DNA from: Ilex aquifolium
Lineage: Eukaryota > Streptophyta > Magnoliopsida > Aquifoliales > Aquifoliaceae
NCBI GenBank assembly: GCA_951799425.1
Contig: OX637393.1
Location: forward strand, 434,001 to 498,000
Direction: 5' to 3'
Length of the DNA: 64,000 nucleotides
Shown: in pieces, positions 36,257 to 47,499 of the stretch
Layout: each line of letters opens with the position of its first letter
Position numbering within the stretch: position 1 is the first letter of the stretch
Program-made: the position numbers and the translations under genes
Notes under the pieces: model-generated
What the model was told of the DNA's origin: nothing
What the model saw: the letters and a program-made list of their open reading frames with translations, nothing else
The model's database searches: none

Positions 36257-37110
36257 TCAATACTTATTCAAAACTCTACCACCGGTACTAAATGCAGATT
36301 CAGATGCAACTATAGAAATAAGAATTGTCATCACATCACAAGCCAACTGAGACAATATAGGATGTCGAAACTGCTCTCCTTTCCAAAAGGTTAGAATATC
36401 CAAGTCCTTCTTTCGATCAAGCCTTTTTTCATTAAAATACAACTGCAACTTAGTCACTCGAAAAACAAGAGAATCTTCTTCTTCACGTTTTTCAAAATCT
36501 TACATTTTGTACAAAATCATTACGAATATATAATAAACCACCTTGATCAGATGTCAAACAAATTCTTTCAGGAAGGGAACCCAACACAATTTTAAGTTTA
36601 TCCTTCTATCTCTTATACATTTTTAACACATCTGACTTTGTAGTATTCCTAGAAGGCATCTTGATATTCTCATAAGCATACTTGAATATTGCTCTAATAC
36701 CCTCATATTGGACAAATCGAAATGGTAAATCATGCTTAAGTAATTGCCTCAATCGCTAACTCACAAAACTTTTCAGGATCAAATTTTGTGGATCGCATTA
36801 GCATAGATCTTTGACCTTGACTTAGAAGTAATTGTCCAATATCCCCAATGTCTTTTTTCACACATTTTTCCATGTGAGCATGCATATTACCAGTTCCATG
36901 ACTAGACTCACATATATATTTGATACCACAAATATTACATTCAGCACGCTTCTTGCCATTTGGATATTTTTCATTTAATTCTGTAAAGTATTTCCATACT
37001 ATTGAAGTCTTTTGTCGTTTACGATTAGATTTACCTTTTTCTATAGTTGTACCAGTTGATGTCTGTGTTGTTGGAGCTGCAACTACCTTAGATTCATGCC
37101 CGACCTAATC
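36257..37110 (-). pseudogene. hAT transposase remnant (BED finger + dimerisation domain)
   Basis: Minus-strand reading from about 37,105 (TSTGTTIEKGKSNRKRQK) goes through the BED zinc finger with Cys-x2-Cys and His pairs. It then gives VKKDIGDIGQLLLSQGQ and KFDPEKFCELAIEAI, after which stop codons and frame changes appear near 36,600-36,750. The hATC domain near the C-terminus is readable as one frame, including the SAFSTGGRVL signature. The DDE core normally about 300 residues long lies between LTSD and the dimerisation domain and is absent, so this is a deletion remnant, not a working gene. Confidence 0.85.
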
Positions 37111-37470
37111 TTCTTCATCAGAAACTATAATGTGTTAGAAAGAATCCATTTGTTTAAGGCAAAAAAATAGAGTTACACTGATATCTCCCCCCAACACACA
37201 CAACACACAAAATAATACATAAGAAAAAATAAACAGTATAAACTGATACAATAAGTTTGTGCAGCTATTAAATGTTTTGAATTTTACTTATATAAACAGA
37301 TGGGCTTGAGTGAATTAGAAGGAGCAAGCAGACACCTACTGAATTCAATGACTAGACACCTATTGGCTTTAATGCTTGCCCAGTATTGTATTTGCTTGCC
37401 CAATATTGTGACTTTTCTTGTATCTCATTCAAACCTCATGTGATATCTATCTCTCTCTCTCAATATTTAT

Positions 37471-37475
37471 TAACA

Positions 37476-37542
<67 letters not shown>
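37471..37542. repeat. (AC)n-(AT)n compound microsatellite in the hAT element
   Basis: About 28 AC units followed by about 7 AT units. It lies in the non-coding half of the hAT element. Confidence 0.95.
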
Positions 37543-38921
37543 GTGCATATAACAAGTTGCAACTTCATGTAAAATTTACTCTATGTAAATTTTTTTCTGG
37601 GTGTTCTAAAATGGAGGAAAATGGTATTAAAACACTTTCAAACATCAAGTAAGATCTATCTCTCTCTCTGGATACATACACATACTTATGTATATAATTA
37701 TGACAAGTTGCAACCTCAGATAAAATTTTCTTTCTCGGTCTCTGTGTGTGGGGGGGGGTGTGTGTCTATCTCTGTGGGTGTTTTGAAATGGAGAGAAACG
37801 ACATTAGGGTGAGGAAATTCTTTTAAAAATCCTTACTTTTAAGTTTCAAGGCCTCAAGCAAACCAACAACAGAATTCCAAAAAACATATTCTGATTCTGA
37901 TTAAATCTTCATAGGCATCAAAATGAAACTAGTAGAGAAGCCTTCAGCTTGAATCCAATTTTTCAATCCAAATTCATGGAGAAACTTCATTAGGATCTAA
38001 ATAATACAGATCTAAAATCACTTCATTAGGATCTGAAATACCGATCTAATACAGCGACTCAAGCTTCAGCCATTCCGTGGTCAGCGACGATAGCTTCAGC
38101 CGTTCGGTTCAGCTCAACGTAGATGGAGAGAGGATCACAGGAACAACACCAAAGCTTGGAAAGAGAGAGAAAAAGAAAGGGAGGAAGAGTGGAGGGCCTG
38201 GAGTGGAGGCGCTTCAGCCGTTCAGCGTAGATGGAATTTGATTAGGGTTAGGGAAAAATAACTTTATATATTTTCTGTGTAGCTGTCATTAAAAAAAAAA
38301 TCTGGTTAATTATTTTAAAATAATTATTAATTTATTATTATATTAAATTTATTTAAACGGGTTATAAACGGGTTGATATATCTCACCCGAACACGACCCG
38401 TTAAACGTGTTAAACGGGTTGACCCGTTTATCACCCGAACCCGTTAAGATCTCATCCAAACCCGCTTAATCCGTGTCGATTCGTATCGGTTAATCGTATC
38501 GTGTTGGATTTTGACATGCCTAGTCACCGGCACCCATTTCCAACCTCTATCGCACTTTTTATTTAAAACAGCCACACTTAAACTCACACACACATTTAAT
38601 TATGCTAAACAACCCCTTAATTGAACCCTTAAACCCCCCATTTCACTCCCATAATTTTGGTTTCAACCTAGCCCACGAAAAGCATCCCGAACATATCAAA
38701 TGGTCATTTTCCACACTTTTCTCGCACCCAATTAAATACCCATTTAAAACCCATTCTTAACAGCCCTAAATTATGTTCAACACACTTAATTATACTCACA
38801 AAAATCTGTTTTGAAATTAAAATAAAACAGGCCATTAAATTAAAATAAAACAGGCCATTAAATTAAAATAAAATAGCCCACACATAACACACACACATGC
38901 TTAAATTTTAATCACACATAC

Positions 38922-41900
38922 TGTGACGCCCCAAAATTCGGGGGTCCGTTGATCACCCATCAACCCGCGAAATGCCTATGGATATCGTGTAACTCGATAT
39001 CACACCGTTGTGTCCCATTTATCGGGATCCATAATTTAACAAAATTGGGCAAAGTCTCCTTTGTACGGGGAACTCTACCCAAAACCTAACATGTACAATA
39101 TACATTAACATGACCCATCTGAGGCCCAATATAACACAATGACCGCACCAGGTCCATTTATCCCTACTCATATAATAACATGCAATGTTACATTAACATA
39201 GTCTATAAGAGTTCGATTACAACTCTTTTACACATTACATGTCAAAAAATATAAATTTTCAAGTTTGTTTTACAAAAACAATGCATTAAAAGCCACCAGT
39301 CGGTTTTTCTTCATCCTTGCGGCCCCGAATGAGAGTCGTCCACCGGCGTATATCCCATACCTGAAATGTTTCCCGTATAAGGTGAGCCAACGCCCAGTAG
39401 AGAATTTCCTACAGAGGCTACTCCCCCCCCCCCCCCTAGATGCAAATGAAGAGTGTACATGCAACAATTTACACACACATCCACTATTCCTTAAAAGAAC
39501 ATGCATTAAGGGCTGGACTTCTACTATGTTATGCCATGAAATGAGATGCGACTCACTCATGCAAATTTTCCCGAGTCCTCCCCGACTCACACAACACAAT
39601 GCAGTACCAATATGTAATGAACCCGTCATGGACGGAAAAACATCCAATGATCGTTTTGAATAAAAGTCATGCATTTTATAAATCAGATCATTATGGGATG
39701 ATACTCATTGACAGAGTATGTTTTTATTAACAAAATCTTGTGTTTTGTTGGGCAACGGATTTTGGTATCTCAACCTTCGGTTCCGTAAACACCAGCACTT
39801 TTCTGGAATTTCACCGCCGACAAAATGCCTGAACTATGTGACCGGGCTTTTCACCCGAGGGAGAGTCTAGCCCTGCTTGCTATATCCGACACAAGTTTTT
39901 CTCATGCAATCATGCGACTTCATGTGACCATCGATCCACATTTCCAAGTCCACATATCAACCACCAAACAAGGTGTTTGATTAAACATGCACCTCACACC
40001 CATGACTTATGCTCATGAATGTGATGCTCCCATACACATGAAATGCAATGCTTCATTTCACACTTTCCACATGTTCAAGATGCAATGAATGCCTTATGAA
40101 CAATTTAAACCACATATCAACATATGTTACGGCAATATATGTCTTAAGCATACAATTACCATAAAACATCATGAAACTAATATCTTAGAAACATATTAAC
40201 ATATTTCACCACAACATTCAACATGCTAAACATAGTCATGTAACGCATGATTTCAATCACTCAAGGTGTTTTATCAATCACCTTCAAGGCAACCTTCATG
40301 TTGAACACAAATCATGCCTAAATTTCACTAAGTTACAAGAAAATTCACAAGTAACTATCATGCATCATTCTCAAGCTAAGAGATAGCCTAAGCCAATTCT
40401 CTACCCTTTTTCCTTAATTTCATAACTATACACAATAGGAGGAACCCAAATGGAAGGAAAACTCTACAAGTCATCCTATAATTCATGTCACCAATCCATT
40501 TTATTCACAAGACACAATATTAACATTTAGAGTGCCTACACACTACCATGTCCTAAGTGGTTTCACAAAGAACTTCCACACCAAATCTCATGATAGAATT
40601 TGTTCCTAGTCATTTCTACCGGAATAATCCGAATTAGGAGGATCCCTACATCCAATTAAACAAGGAAGTGATCTAGGCCATTTCCATAACCATTTAGTAA
40701 GTGTTAAGTCCCTAACACCCTACTCATCCCATATAAACATTTCATATAAAACACCTTGGTTAGGAATAATCCCAAATAGGAAGAATCCTACAAGTATCAT
40801 ATTACACAAGAATTTATAGTAATTTCTACTCCACTATTTCAAGATGGAATATATTCTCTCCACTTCCAACACCCATTTAATCAAGTCACCAACAATAGGT
40901 AAGAGTCTTATACAAGGTCTCATACATCAACCCCTTTCATAGGAACATCATAGAATGGAATAAGCCCAAAACAGTCCATAAATTCAACCCAAAACAGTCC
41001 ACAATTTCAGCTCCAAATCAGTCCAAAAACAGTCCGCAATTTCAATCCAAAACAACTTAAAAACAGTCCGCAATTTCAGCTCCAAATCAGTCCAAAAACA
41101 GTCCGCAATTTCAATCCAAAACTACTTAAAAACAGTCCGCAATTTCAGCCACTAAACAGTCCAAAAACAGTCCGCAAACGGCCATAAAACAGCCCCAATA
41201 AACAGCTATAAGATAGCCCATAAAACAGCCATAAACAACCCCTTAAAACAACCATAAAACAGCCCATAAATCAGCCACTAAGCAGCCCACAATTCCGCCA
41301 CTAAGCAGCCCCTTAAACAGTCCATAAACGGACACAAAACAGCCCCAATAAACAGCCACAAAAACTGTCCATGAAAGTGCACAAATTCAGCCCATGAAAA
41401 TGCACAAAAACAGTCCATGAAAGTGCACAAATTCAGCCCATGAAAGTGTACAAAAGCAGTCCATGAAAATGCACAAAAGCAGTCCATGTATCAATTGCAA
41501 GCTAGAATTTAGCTTAAGTTATTCCTACACTCAATTCTTTATTTTCCTTAACAATACACAAGTGATATACATCAACATACACTTAACCACCCCTTATGAA
41601 CATGCTAGGTGGGAAATGAACCAAAGTAGGAAGAACCTTACCTCTAGTAGCGTGAAGGGAATGATAGAATTCCCAAAAACACCAAAGAAAGCCTCCAAGA
41701 CTTGATTTCTCCAAGATCACCCTTTTGGATCTTCGGTGAAATATCTTGTTTTTGGTATGTAGATGTAGCCCTCGTCGACGTGATCGATTTCCTCTCTTGG
41801 CTCGACGGAATCCGAGCAACGGAACTCCGGGAAATCGAAGGAGAAGCTTGAAGAACTCTCTTTTCTCTCTTCTCTCTTCTCTCTCTTGGGCGGCTGAACA

Positions 41901-42346
41901 AGGCTGAAGAATGGTATATTTCTGCTGAAATATCCCATTTAAGACCCTATTTATATTTTTATAAGACTTGGCTCAGATCGCGCCAAGTGTCCCCCGATTA
42001 TTCGGGTCCGTTTTCGCCCCGAAACGATTTATTTCGTACTAGTTTAAGTTCAAATTAATTTTATTTGAACTTTTGTTCAATTATACATAAATTTTATAAA
42101 ATTTATATTTGGGGACCTTTGTGAGGTCATTCGCCACCCAGCCGCCTCGAACGACGTGCAAAAATTCGACTATCTCGGAATTCGACGAAATTTGGCAAGG
42201 TAATTAGATTTTGCGATACGAATCCAATGACGAACTCCGTTTCCCCATCCGAGCTCTAGAACATGAGCATTTTAAATACGCATAAGGGTGGTAAATTACC
42301 ATTTTGCCCTTTTTCAGAAAAAGTTCAAATTTGCCCGAGTTTTACA
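38922..42346 (-). mobile_element. Solo LTR (A), 3.4 kb, inserted in solo LTR D
   Basis: It begins TGTGACGCCCCAAAATTCGG and ends GAGTTTTACA, with CATAC on both sides (38917-38921 and 42347-42351). It matches solo LTR B (47766-50091) along its length. Shared stretches include the left ~250 bases, the CATCCTTG(C/A)GGCCCC block, the TAGCCCTCGTCG block and the right ~350 bases. On the minus strand a TATA box (TATAAATAGGG, near 41,945-41,955) and GA-rich leader show U3-R order, so the LTR lies in minus orientation. Long-LTR Ty3/gypsy type is inferred. No internal genes are present. It exceeds copy B mainly through the minisatellite at 40,950-41,490. Confidence 0.88.
40950..41490. repeat. ACAGTCC minisatellite inside solo LTR A
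   Basis: Degenerate tandem units built on AACAGTCCGCAATTTCA. A ~69-bp higher unit is seen twice in near-perfect form (41,010-41,150), followed by ~20-bp units of CAGTCCATGAAAGTGCACAA type (41,365-41,490). The array is absent from solo LTR B. Confidence 0.85.
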
Positions 42347-42613
42347 CATACACACACTCTTACCTTCACCTTCTTCTTGTTTTCTCTCACTTTTGGTTTG
42401 GCATGGTGGTTGTTCCTCCTTTTCTCTTCTTTCTTCTCCCTCTCTACTTGGACTAGGAGCACCCACCAAGCTTATTTCTCTCTCCCTCTCTTCCTCCTTG
42501 CTCTCGGCTTAAAGGAAACACACATATAATTTTTTCCTCTTTTTGTTTACTCTCCCTCACTCTCGGTTCAGACAAGAAGAAAACACACACACACACACAC
42601 TGAATTATTGTTT

Positions 42614-42665
42614 TTTTTTTGGAACAGAACTACAACACAACTCCTTAAAAGGAGAAGTGCAGTAG
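42614..42665 (-). mobile_element. 52-bp retroposed tail with 16-bp target duplication
   Basis: CACTGAATTATTGTTT occurs at 42598-42613 and again at 42666-42681. Between them, read on the minus strand, is CTACTGCACTTCTCC, a short palindrome CTCCTTTTAAGGAG, GTTCTGTTCC and an A-run. It is best explained as a strongly 5'-truncated SINE or LINE copy inserted in solo LTR D. Confidence 0.75.
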
Positions 42666-42985
42666 CACTGAATTATTGTTTAAACACACACACTTTACTA
42701 CACCTTAAAGTACACACACACACATTACTACACCTTAAACACACACACACACACACACGGCATACACAACACATAGCCACCTAGCCATCAAAATGACTCA
42801 CCTACTTCTTAAGTTAACACATGTAAAGATGACTCACTTAATTGGGTAATTACGCTTGCCTCCCCCAAGTTCGTAAGTGATTTCAAAATCAACCCACTAC
42901 TATTTTCATAGTTTCATATAATTAAAATTTAACCCACATAATTATGTTAATATGCATGCAATACATGATCGAGTCTCACAGTGGG

Positions 42986-44184
42986 ATTTTTGTAGTAATT
43001 GAAAACTCGGCCTTTAGTTTTTGGACCTAATATCCCCTCTGAGCCAGACTTCTGTAACCCACGAGAAGTGTGGGATTGTGGAATCTCTCATTAGGATTGG
43101 TTTCAAAATTACTATAACACACCTAATCAGTAATTTTCTAGGGTTTTATCTATTGTTTTCACCCCCACTGGTCCCCCACCCTTCCGCGATCGATGCCTTT
43201 TGGTCTTAGCTCTCATCTACCAAGTATACTTTTCCCTTTCTCTCTCTTTCTCCCTCTTTTTTCGCAATTCTTCTTTTGTTAGAGACATTAGTAACAAGAA
43301 CTCTATTATGCAAAATTGAAGGAAATATTTCAAAGTTTGGCACTTCAGGTACAATCGATATCGAACCTACAATTTTTCCACTCATAGTGGTCTCCTTTCA
43401 ACAATCCCCCTATTTCTCTTTCATGTAATTGGTGGAAAGGATGGGCCCATTGATATGGTAGCAATGCTATATTGCAAGTGACCAATGAAGATGACGAGAC
43501 ATAGTTACAATTGGATGGACATGACTATCATAGTTATCAAGGTAATATATAGTTCAAATAGAGTTTTGGAAAAAGAATAATGTATGGTTTTGATTTGTGA
43601 AAAATATTTACCAATATGCTGGCGTTTTTAGGGAGGCGTAGATAAGGGAGGGGTGTTGTGATGGCTGCCATGTAGTGGTTGTTGTTAAGCAAAAATTGCT
43701 TGTGGGAAAAGGCCCTTGTTTTTGTTGGCCATTTCCATCTAGTATAACTCAGTTGACTCTGTCTATATCCAATGCATCGATGCTGACAATCTGGTATTTT
43801 TAATTTTGTTAAACTGTAACCTAATTATTTTTTGACTTGGGGTGCTCTTATCTGGTTCTGATTTTGCCTTCTCAGGAAACCTTGATGGAACTTTTGCAAG
43901 CACAAGGTTGCTAGGGTTGTAAGCATTGGATCAATAACATGGTTTCTTTATGTTTTGGATCTTTGAACTTCATCCTATATATGAGCGGTGCTAGAAATGC
44001 CTTCTTGTATCAACTGCACAATTTCGATATCGTTTAGACATACCTTATTGTATCAACTCTGCAATCCTATTGATACCAGTGTAATAATGATAGGAATAAG
44101 TGTGGCTTGGCTACTGTTGTTGAACTTTTGTCAACATGTTTGTGCCCATGATATTTTTAGTGGTCAAGTCTTTACATTTTATGA
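42986..44184. other. Intergenic DNA, no gene seen
   Basis: AT-rich with CT-rich patches near 43,230-43,260. No domain, splice pair or repeat end recognised. Confidence 0.35.
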
Positions 44185-44640
44185 AATTGTTATAAAGGGT
44201 GCAATGGTCATTTTAGCATCTTTGATTTGGATGTGTGAATAGGGCCCACAAAACAAATGTTCTCCATCCGAAATAAGGATAGGATGTGATAATATGCATT
44301 AGGATCCAAATCACCCCGGACAACTTTGCATTGGGTTGGATTGGATTAGATTGGGTTAAAAATCCAATCCAACCCAATCCTCCATGTCAAGCCAAACACA
44401 CCCTATGAGGGTGTTTGGATCGCCAAGGGAGGATTGGGTTGGATTGGATTGGATTTGAATTAGAATCCAATCCAACCCAATGCAAAATAGTCCAGGTTAA
44501 TTCATTCTTAATGAATATTATCTCATCCTATCCCATCTTTGGATGAAGAATATTTGTTTTTTGGACCTCATTCACATGTATAGATGAAAGATGGTGAAAT
44601 GACTATTGCACCCTTTGTAAAAAAATCTAATTCAATCATA
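44185..44640. repeat. ~450-bp imperfect palindrome (inverted MITE pair or foldback)
   Basis: The centre is near 44,400 (ACACCCTATGAGGGTGTTT). The left arm, in reverse, gives GGATTGGGTTGGATTGGATT, CAACCCAATGCAAA, TATTATCACATCCTATCC and TGACCATTGCACCCTTT. The right arm gives GGATTGGGTTGGATTGGATT, CAACCCAATGCAAAA, TATTATCTCATCCTATCC and TGACTATTGCACCCTTT. The arms pair over about 200 bases with moderate mismatch. Each arm also has its own small GGATTGG/CCAATCC hairpin. Confidence 0.85.
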
Positions 44641-44929
44641 TACCAACTTTGGATTGGTATGGTGTCAAAAATTAATTAAGATGATTGGGTACTTCTTTTT
44701 GAACGCCAAGCTTCATAGTTTAATAAATTGCGTTTTTTAACAACACAAAGCTGAATTTTTTTAAAAAAATTTTTATTGAATTTTGTGCAACAAAATTCAT
44801 CACAATTTCATATAAATCGTCCATAAAAGTAAATGTACAACACATACAAATTGTCATCCAAAAATATGACATCAAAAAAAATATATAATAATAGACAATC
44901 ACATATTATACATAAATTTACAGACTGCC

Positions 44930-45547
44930 TATTAAGTTTGCCTTATGAAGACCTTCCCAAACAAGAAAAAAAAGCAATGTGGATAACAATGGAATAAATA
45001 CAACAGCAGTGAGTACAAGAAGCATGAAGACATGGCCAATCCACTAGTGTTCTCCAAGCCATCCCTCTAAAATGCCAACATGGGGAACCCGACTTGAACT
45101 AGATCCAGAAAGCACATCTTCTGGTGATTCATAAGACAAAAACAATAGATTACTTCACCAATTCACCCTATGTTAGTAAAAAGAATCAACATGAATATAA
45201 TACTTCCACCCAAACGTTTCGAATGCATCCCCCATAACATCGCTATAAGAAAACGCCATCCCCGACTTACTAAACCGAAGCAACATTTCAATGGAAGCCT
45301 TAGTCAAAATTGCAGCAATTATGATCAATGCAACCCCAGGAACAACTCCTAACAGCTTCAAGGTTGAAGGCAATCTCATAATCCCAGCACCAACAATGGT
45401 GCAATACAAATTAAACACCAACCTAGTAAAGGAATCTCCCTTAATTTTATCAAACACATGGTGATGGTCTTCATCTTCGCCACCGCTTCTACTCAACAAA
45501 AAGGCCATCTCAACAACCATTTGATGAGAGAGAGAGAGATAGCACAA
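44930..45547 (-). pseudogene. AVT6-type amino-acid transporter pseudogene (exons 1 and 2 only)
   Basis: Exon 1 (about 45204 to 45520 or 45547) encodes FTRLVFNLYCTIVGAGIMRL, PSTLKLLGVVPG, TKASIEMLLRFSKSGMAFSY and SDVMGDAFETFG. This is the N-terminal part of plant AVT6 vacuolar amino-acid transporters (SLC38-like), and ends at a GT donor. About 45,150 to 44,940 reads EDVLSG, VPHVGILEGWLGEH, then a stop codon, then W and FMLLVLTAVVFIPLLST. This is the next family segment, where intact members have a W at or near the stop. No later exons lie to the left, where the palindrome and other repeats begin. It is thus a truncated, interrupted copy. Confidence 0.75.
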
Positions 45548-46045
45548 ACCAGATCAGGTCAACAGAGAGAAATAGTAGATCAGATTGATAGAGAGAGATA
45601 GTAGATCTGCTCGAGAGACAGAGCAGATCCGATGTCACCCATCCCCAGATCGCAATGAAGATGATATATATTCTTCATGTAGAATTCAATACGACACACA
45701 TCAAACATATATACCACATACATAGAGAAAGAAGAAGAAGCAAACCTGGTAGGGTTGTCTAGATGAGAGCTGCGTCATTCAAGGAAACAGGGGGGCCAGT
45801 GAGAAAGTGAAAGTGAAATATAGATAAAAACATCCTACCTTTGCACTTCACAATCTCACACTTGAAATGGGATACATGAATCCAGCTAAGAGAGGATTGA
45901 GGCCTTTAAAAGCTACGACCCTAGTTTTTGAAGAACAACGAATATCCCTTCCTAAAAATTTAGCCAAAGCAAGGATATGTGGGCCCCTTCACAATTTTAA
46001 CCCAATCCCTCCTATTATCCCTCTGAATCCCATGATCCAAACACC
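45548..46045. other. Upstream flank of the AVT6 pseudogene
   Basis: GA-rich leader-like DNA with repeated AGTAGATC and GAGAGAGATAG words. The far end (46,000-46,045, ATCCAAACACCCCCTA) looks like a MITE terminus that meets the start of the next element. Confidence 0.4.
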
Positions 46046-46532
46046 CCCTATGGGTATGTTTGGGTTTGGGATAAAATAGGCTAACAATGCAGTGGGTCCT
46101 ATATATCCCTTGTTTAGGAAGCCAAAATTGAGCTTGGATATTAATTTCGGGTCTATCCTTGACCCAGGTGCTACAGTACCTTTTAACCCTCAAACATGGG
46201 TTAAATTAACCCACCTCCACCTTGGGTTTTAATCCCAGCCGACAGGTGTTGTATGGGTAATGACATATTTACCCCTCTTCTCCACCTTGGGTTAAGAACT
46301 CTTTCTCTCGCTCTGTGAAGGCGACGAAGAAGACGAACGTCTGTCGTTCTCTTTCTCGCTCTCGCTCTTTCTCTCTATCTCTCTCTCTAGATTGAACGAA
46401 GAAGAGATCTTCACCCCCAGCCTTCACTGTTCATAGTCACCATCGTTCATATTCACCTGCACCACCACGATAGTGGATGATTTTGAAACCTTTCTACCAC
46501 TGCTTCGTTCTCCAAAGTTCTATTGTTTTCCC

Positions 46533-46730
46533 CTAATAAACCCGCCAACGGTGGTGGTGAGAACCCCAAAAAATGATACATTTACCCTTTGAAACGGTCT
46601 TACCATTCCTAGGCCTCAAAATAGGGTTCAAATTAGAACCAGAACCACCGTTCTTTTGCTTCTGCTTGGGTTCACTCCTTGGTGTCAGCAACCAACCTGA
46701 CCACACCTTCCTCTGTGGCGTAAACATCAC
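46533..46730 (-). pseudogene. CRWN/NMCP (LINC) first-exon fragment
   Basis: The minus-strand reading starts MFTPQRKVWSGW, then LTPRSEPK, then GSGSN and GKTVSKGK, before losing similarity. MFTPQRKVWSGW followed by S/LLTPR is the conserved N-terminus of plant CROWDED NUCLEI (NMCP1-type) nuclear lamina proteins. The coiled-coil rod that should follow is absent and the frame soon ends, so this is a captured or relic fragment. Other origins of a short motif match are possible but the 12-residue run is distinctive. Confidence 0.65.
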
Positions 46731-47007
46731 AAATTTTTTGCAAACAAGCCTTTCAAGAATCCCTAATTTATAGATCGCAGATACATATTATACACTATTT
46801 CAGATCATGAACGAGAAAAAGCCCTTGAATTCGAGAGACGAAAAAGCAACCCTAGTCGGACGTGAACAGAATTCCCAAATCCCAACATTTGGGCATTTCT
46901 GTTGGGGTGGTGGTGGACGTTTTTCTATGGTGGTGGTGAGCATTTCTGTTGTTGATTCTCTTTGAGTTGGTGGCGATGTTGTGGATGAGAAGGATCATAT
47001 ATAGAGA

Positions 47008-47100
47008 TGGTTGATTATGGATATGGTCCAGGTGGCGGTTTCAATCATCATGGAGGTGGAAGTGGTTTCGGTGGATTGCCAAAGGGGTATAATAGTCAAA
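47008..47100 (+). pseudogene. Gly-rich coding fragment ending at a splice donor
   Basis: The plus-strand reading from ATG at 47008 gives MVDYGYGPGGGFNHHGGG and SGFGGLPKG, followed by GTATAATAG, which could be a GT donor. No downstream exon is seen. It may be a first-exon fragment of a Gly-rich (RNA-binding-like) gene carried by the surrounding element. The source gene is not recognised. Confidence 0.3.
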
Positions 47101-47499
47101 ACCCTAACATATTAGTGTTGTTACATTATTTTTGTTTGTGGGTCCATGGTGATGAAAATATGTTTACCAAATATTGACATGGATATAATTTAGTAAAAAT
47201 TGGGGTTGAGTCATCCTTAAGGGACTTATAATGAGTTTAGTCCGTCAAGAAAACTTATTTGGGGGTAAGTTCGTTTTTAATCTTACTAATAAATAGTTAA
47301 GTCCACTATTTTTTTAAAACTCCAAAATGCCTTTCTAATGACTTAAAAAACAATTTTCAACATTAAATTAGTTTCTTAAATAGTCATCCTTGATTCACAC
47401 TAGAAGATTTTTTTTCATAAAATCTAAAATTCAAATTTAAATTTGACATTACTACAATTTCTCTCTCTCTCTCTCTCTCTGCTAAGAAACTATGGTTAA

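Larger units (their letters stand above)
35309..38522 (-). mobile_element. hAT DNA transposon, internally deleted, 3.2 kb
   Basis: A perfect 8-bp duplication GTCACCGG lies at 35301-35308 and 38523-38530. The ends are TAGGGGTGTTAAACGTGTC and, in reverse, TAGGCATGTCAAAATCC, with sub-terminal ACCCGTTTAA-type words. On the minus strand, transposase parts appear in order. First is a BED zinc finger at about 36,850-37,030 (IVWKYFTELNEKY, ECNICGIKYIC, HAHMEKC). Next is a middle piece with stops (LPERICLTSD). Last is the hAT dimerisation domain at 36,257-36,400 (PILSQLACDVMTI, VASESAFSTGGRVLN). The catalytic core between the last two pieces is missing, so the copy cannot move itself. Confidence 0.93.
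33811..42980 (-). mobile_element. Solo LTR (D) carrying two later insertions
   Basis: It begins TGTCACGCCC and ends GAGTCTCACA. The 5-bp duplication GTGGG lies on both sides (33806-33810 and 42981-42985), although the two ends are now 9.2 kb apart. Removing the hAT (35309-38530) and solo LTR A with its duplication (38922-42351) leaves about 2.5 kb, a size like solo LTR B. In reverse the end GGGCGTGACA is typical of long-LTR Ty3/gypsy elements, so minus orientation is inferred. No gag-pol lies inside. It must be older than both elements inserted in it. Confidence 0.78.
46046..47180. mobile_element. Candidate gene-fragment-carrying (Pack-type) element
   Basis: The left end GGGTATGTTTGGGTTTGGG and the right end, in reverse TATTTGGTAAACATATTTTC, resemble the GGGTGTTTGG termini common in plant MITEs; both are followed inward by GGGTCC(T/A) and a TACCCCT word. 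The inside holds a CRWN/NMCP exon fragment on the minus strand and a Gly-rich gene-like fragment on the plus strand. The end repeats are weak and no target duplication was found, so the borders are provisional. Confidence 0.4.

Noticed and set aside
39265-39674. 130-codon frames on both strands in solo LTR A
   Set aside because: The matching part of solo LTR B does not keep the frame; the region is LTR sequence.
41278-41487. Frame with repeated MDCFCAFSW units
   Set aside because: Translated minisatellite in solo LTR A.
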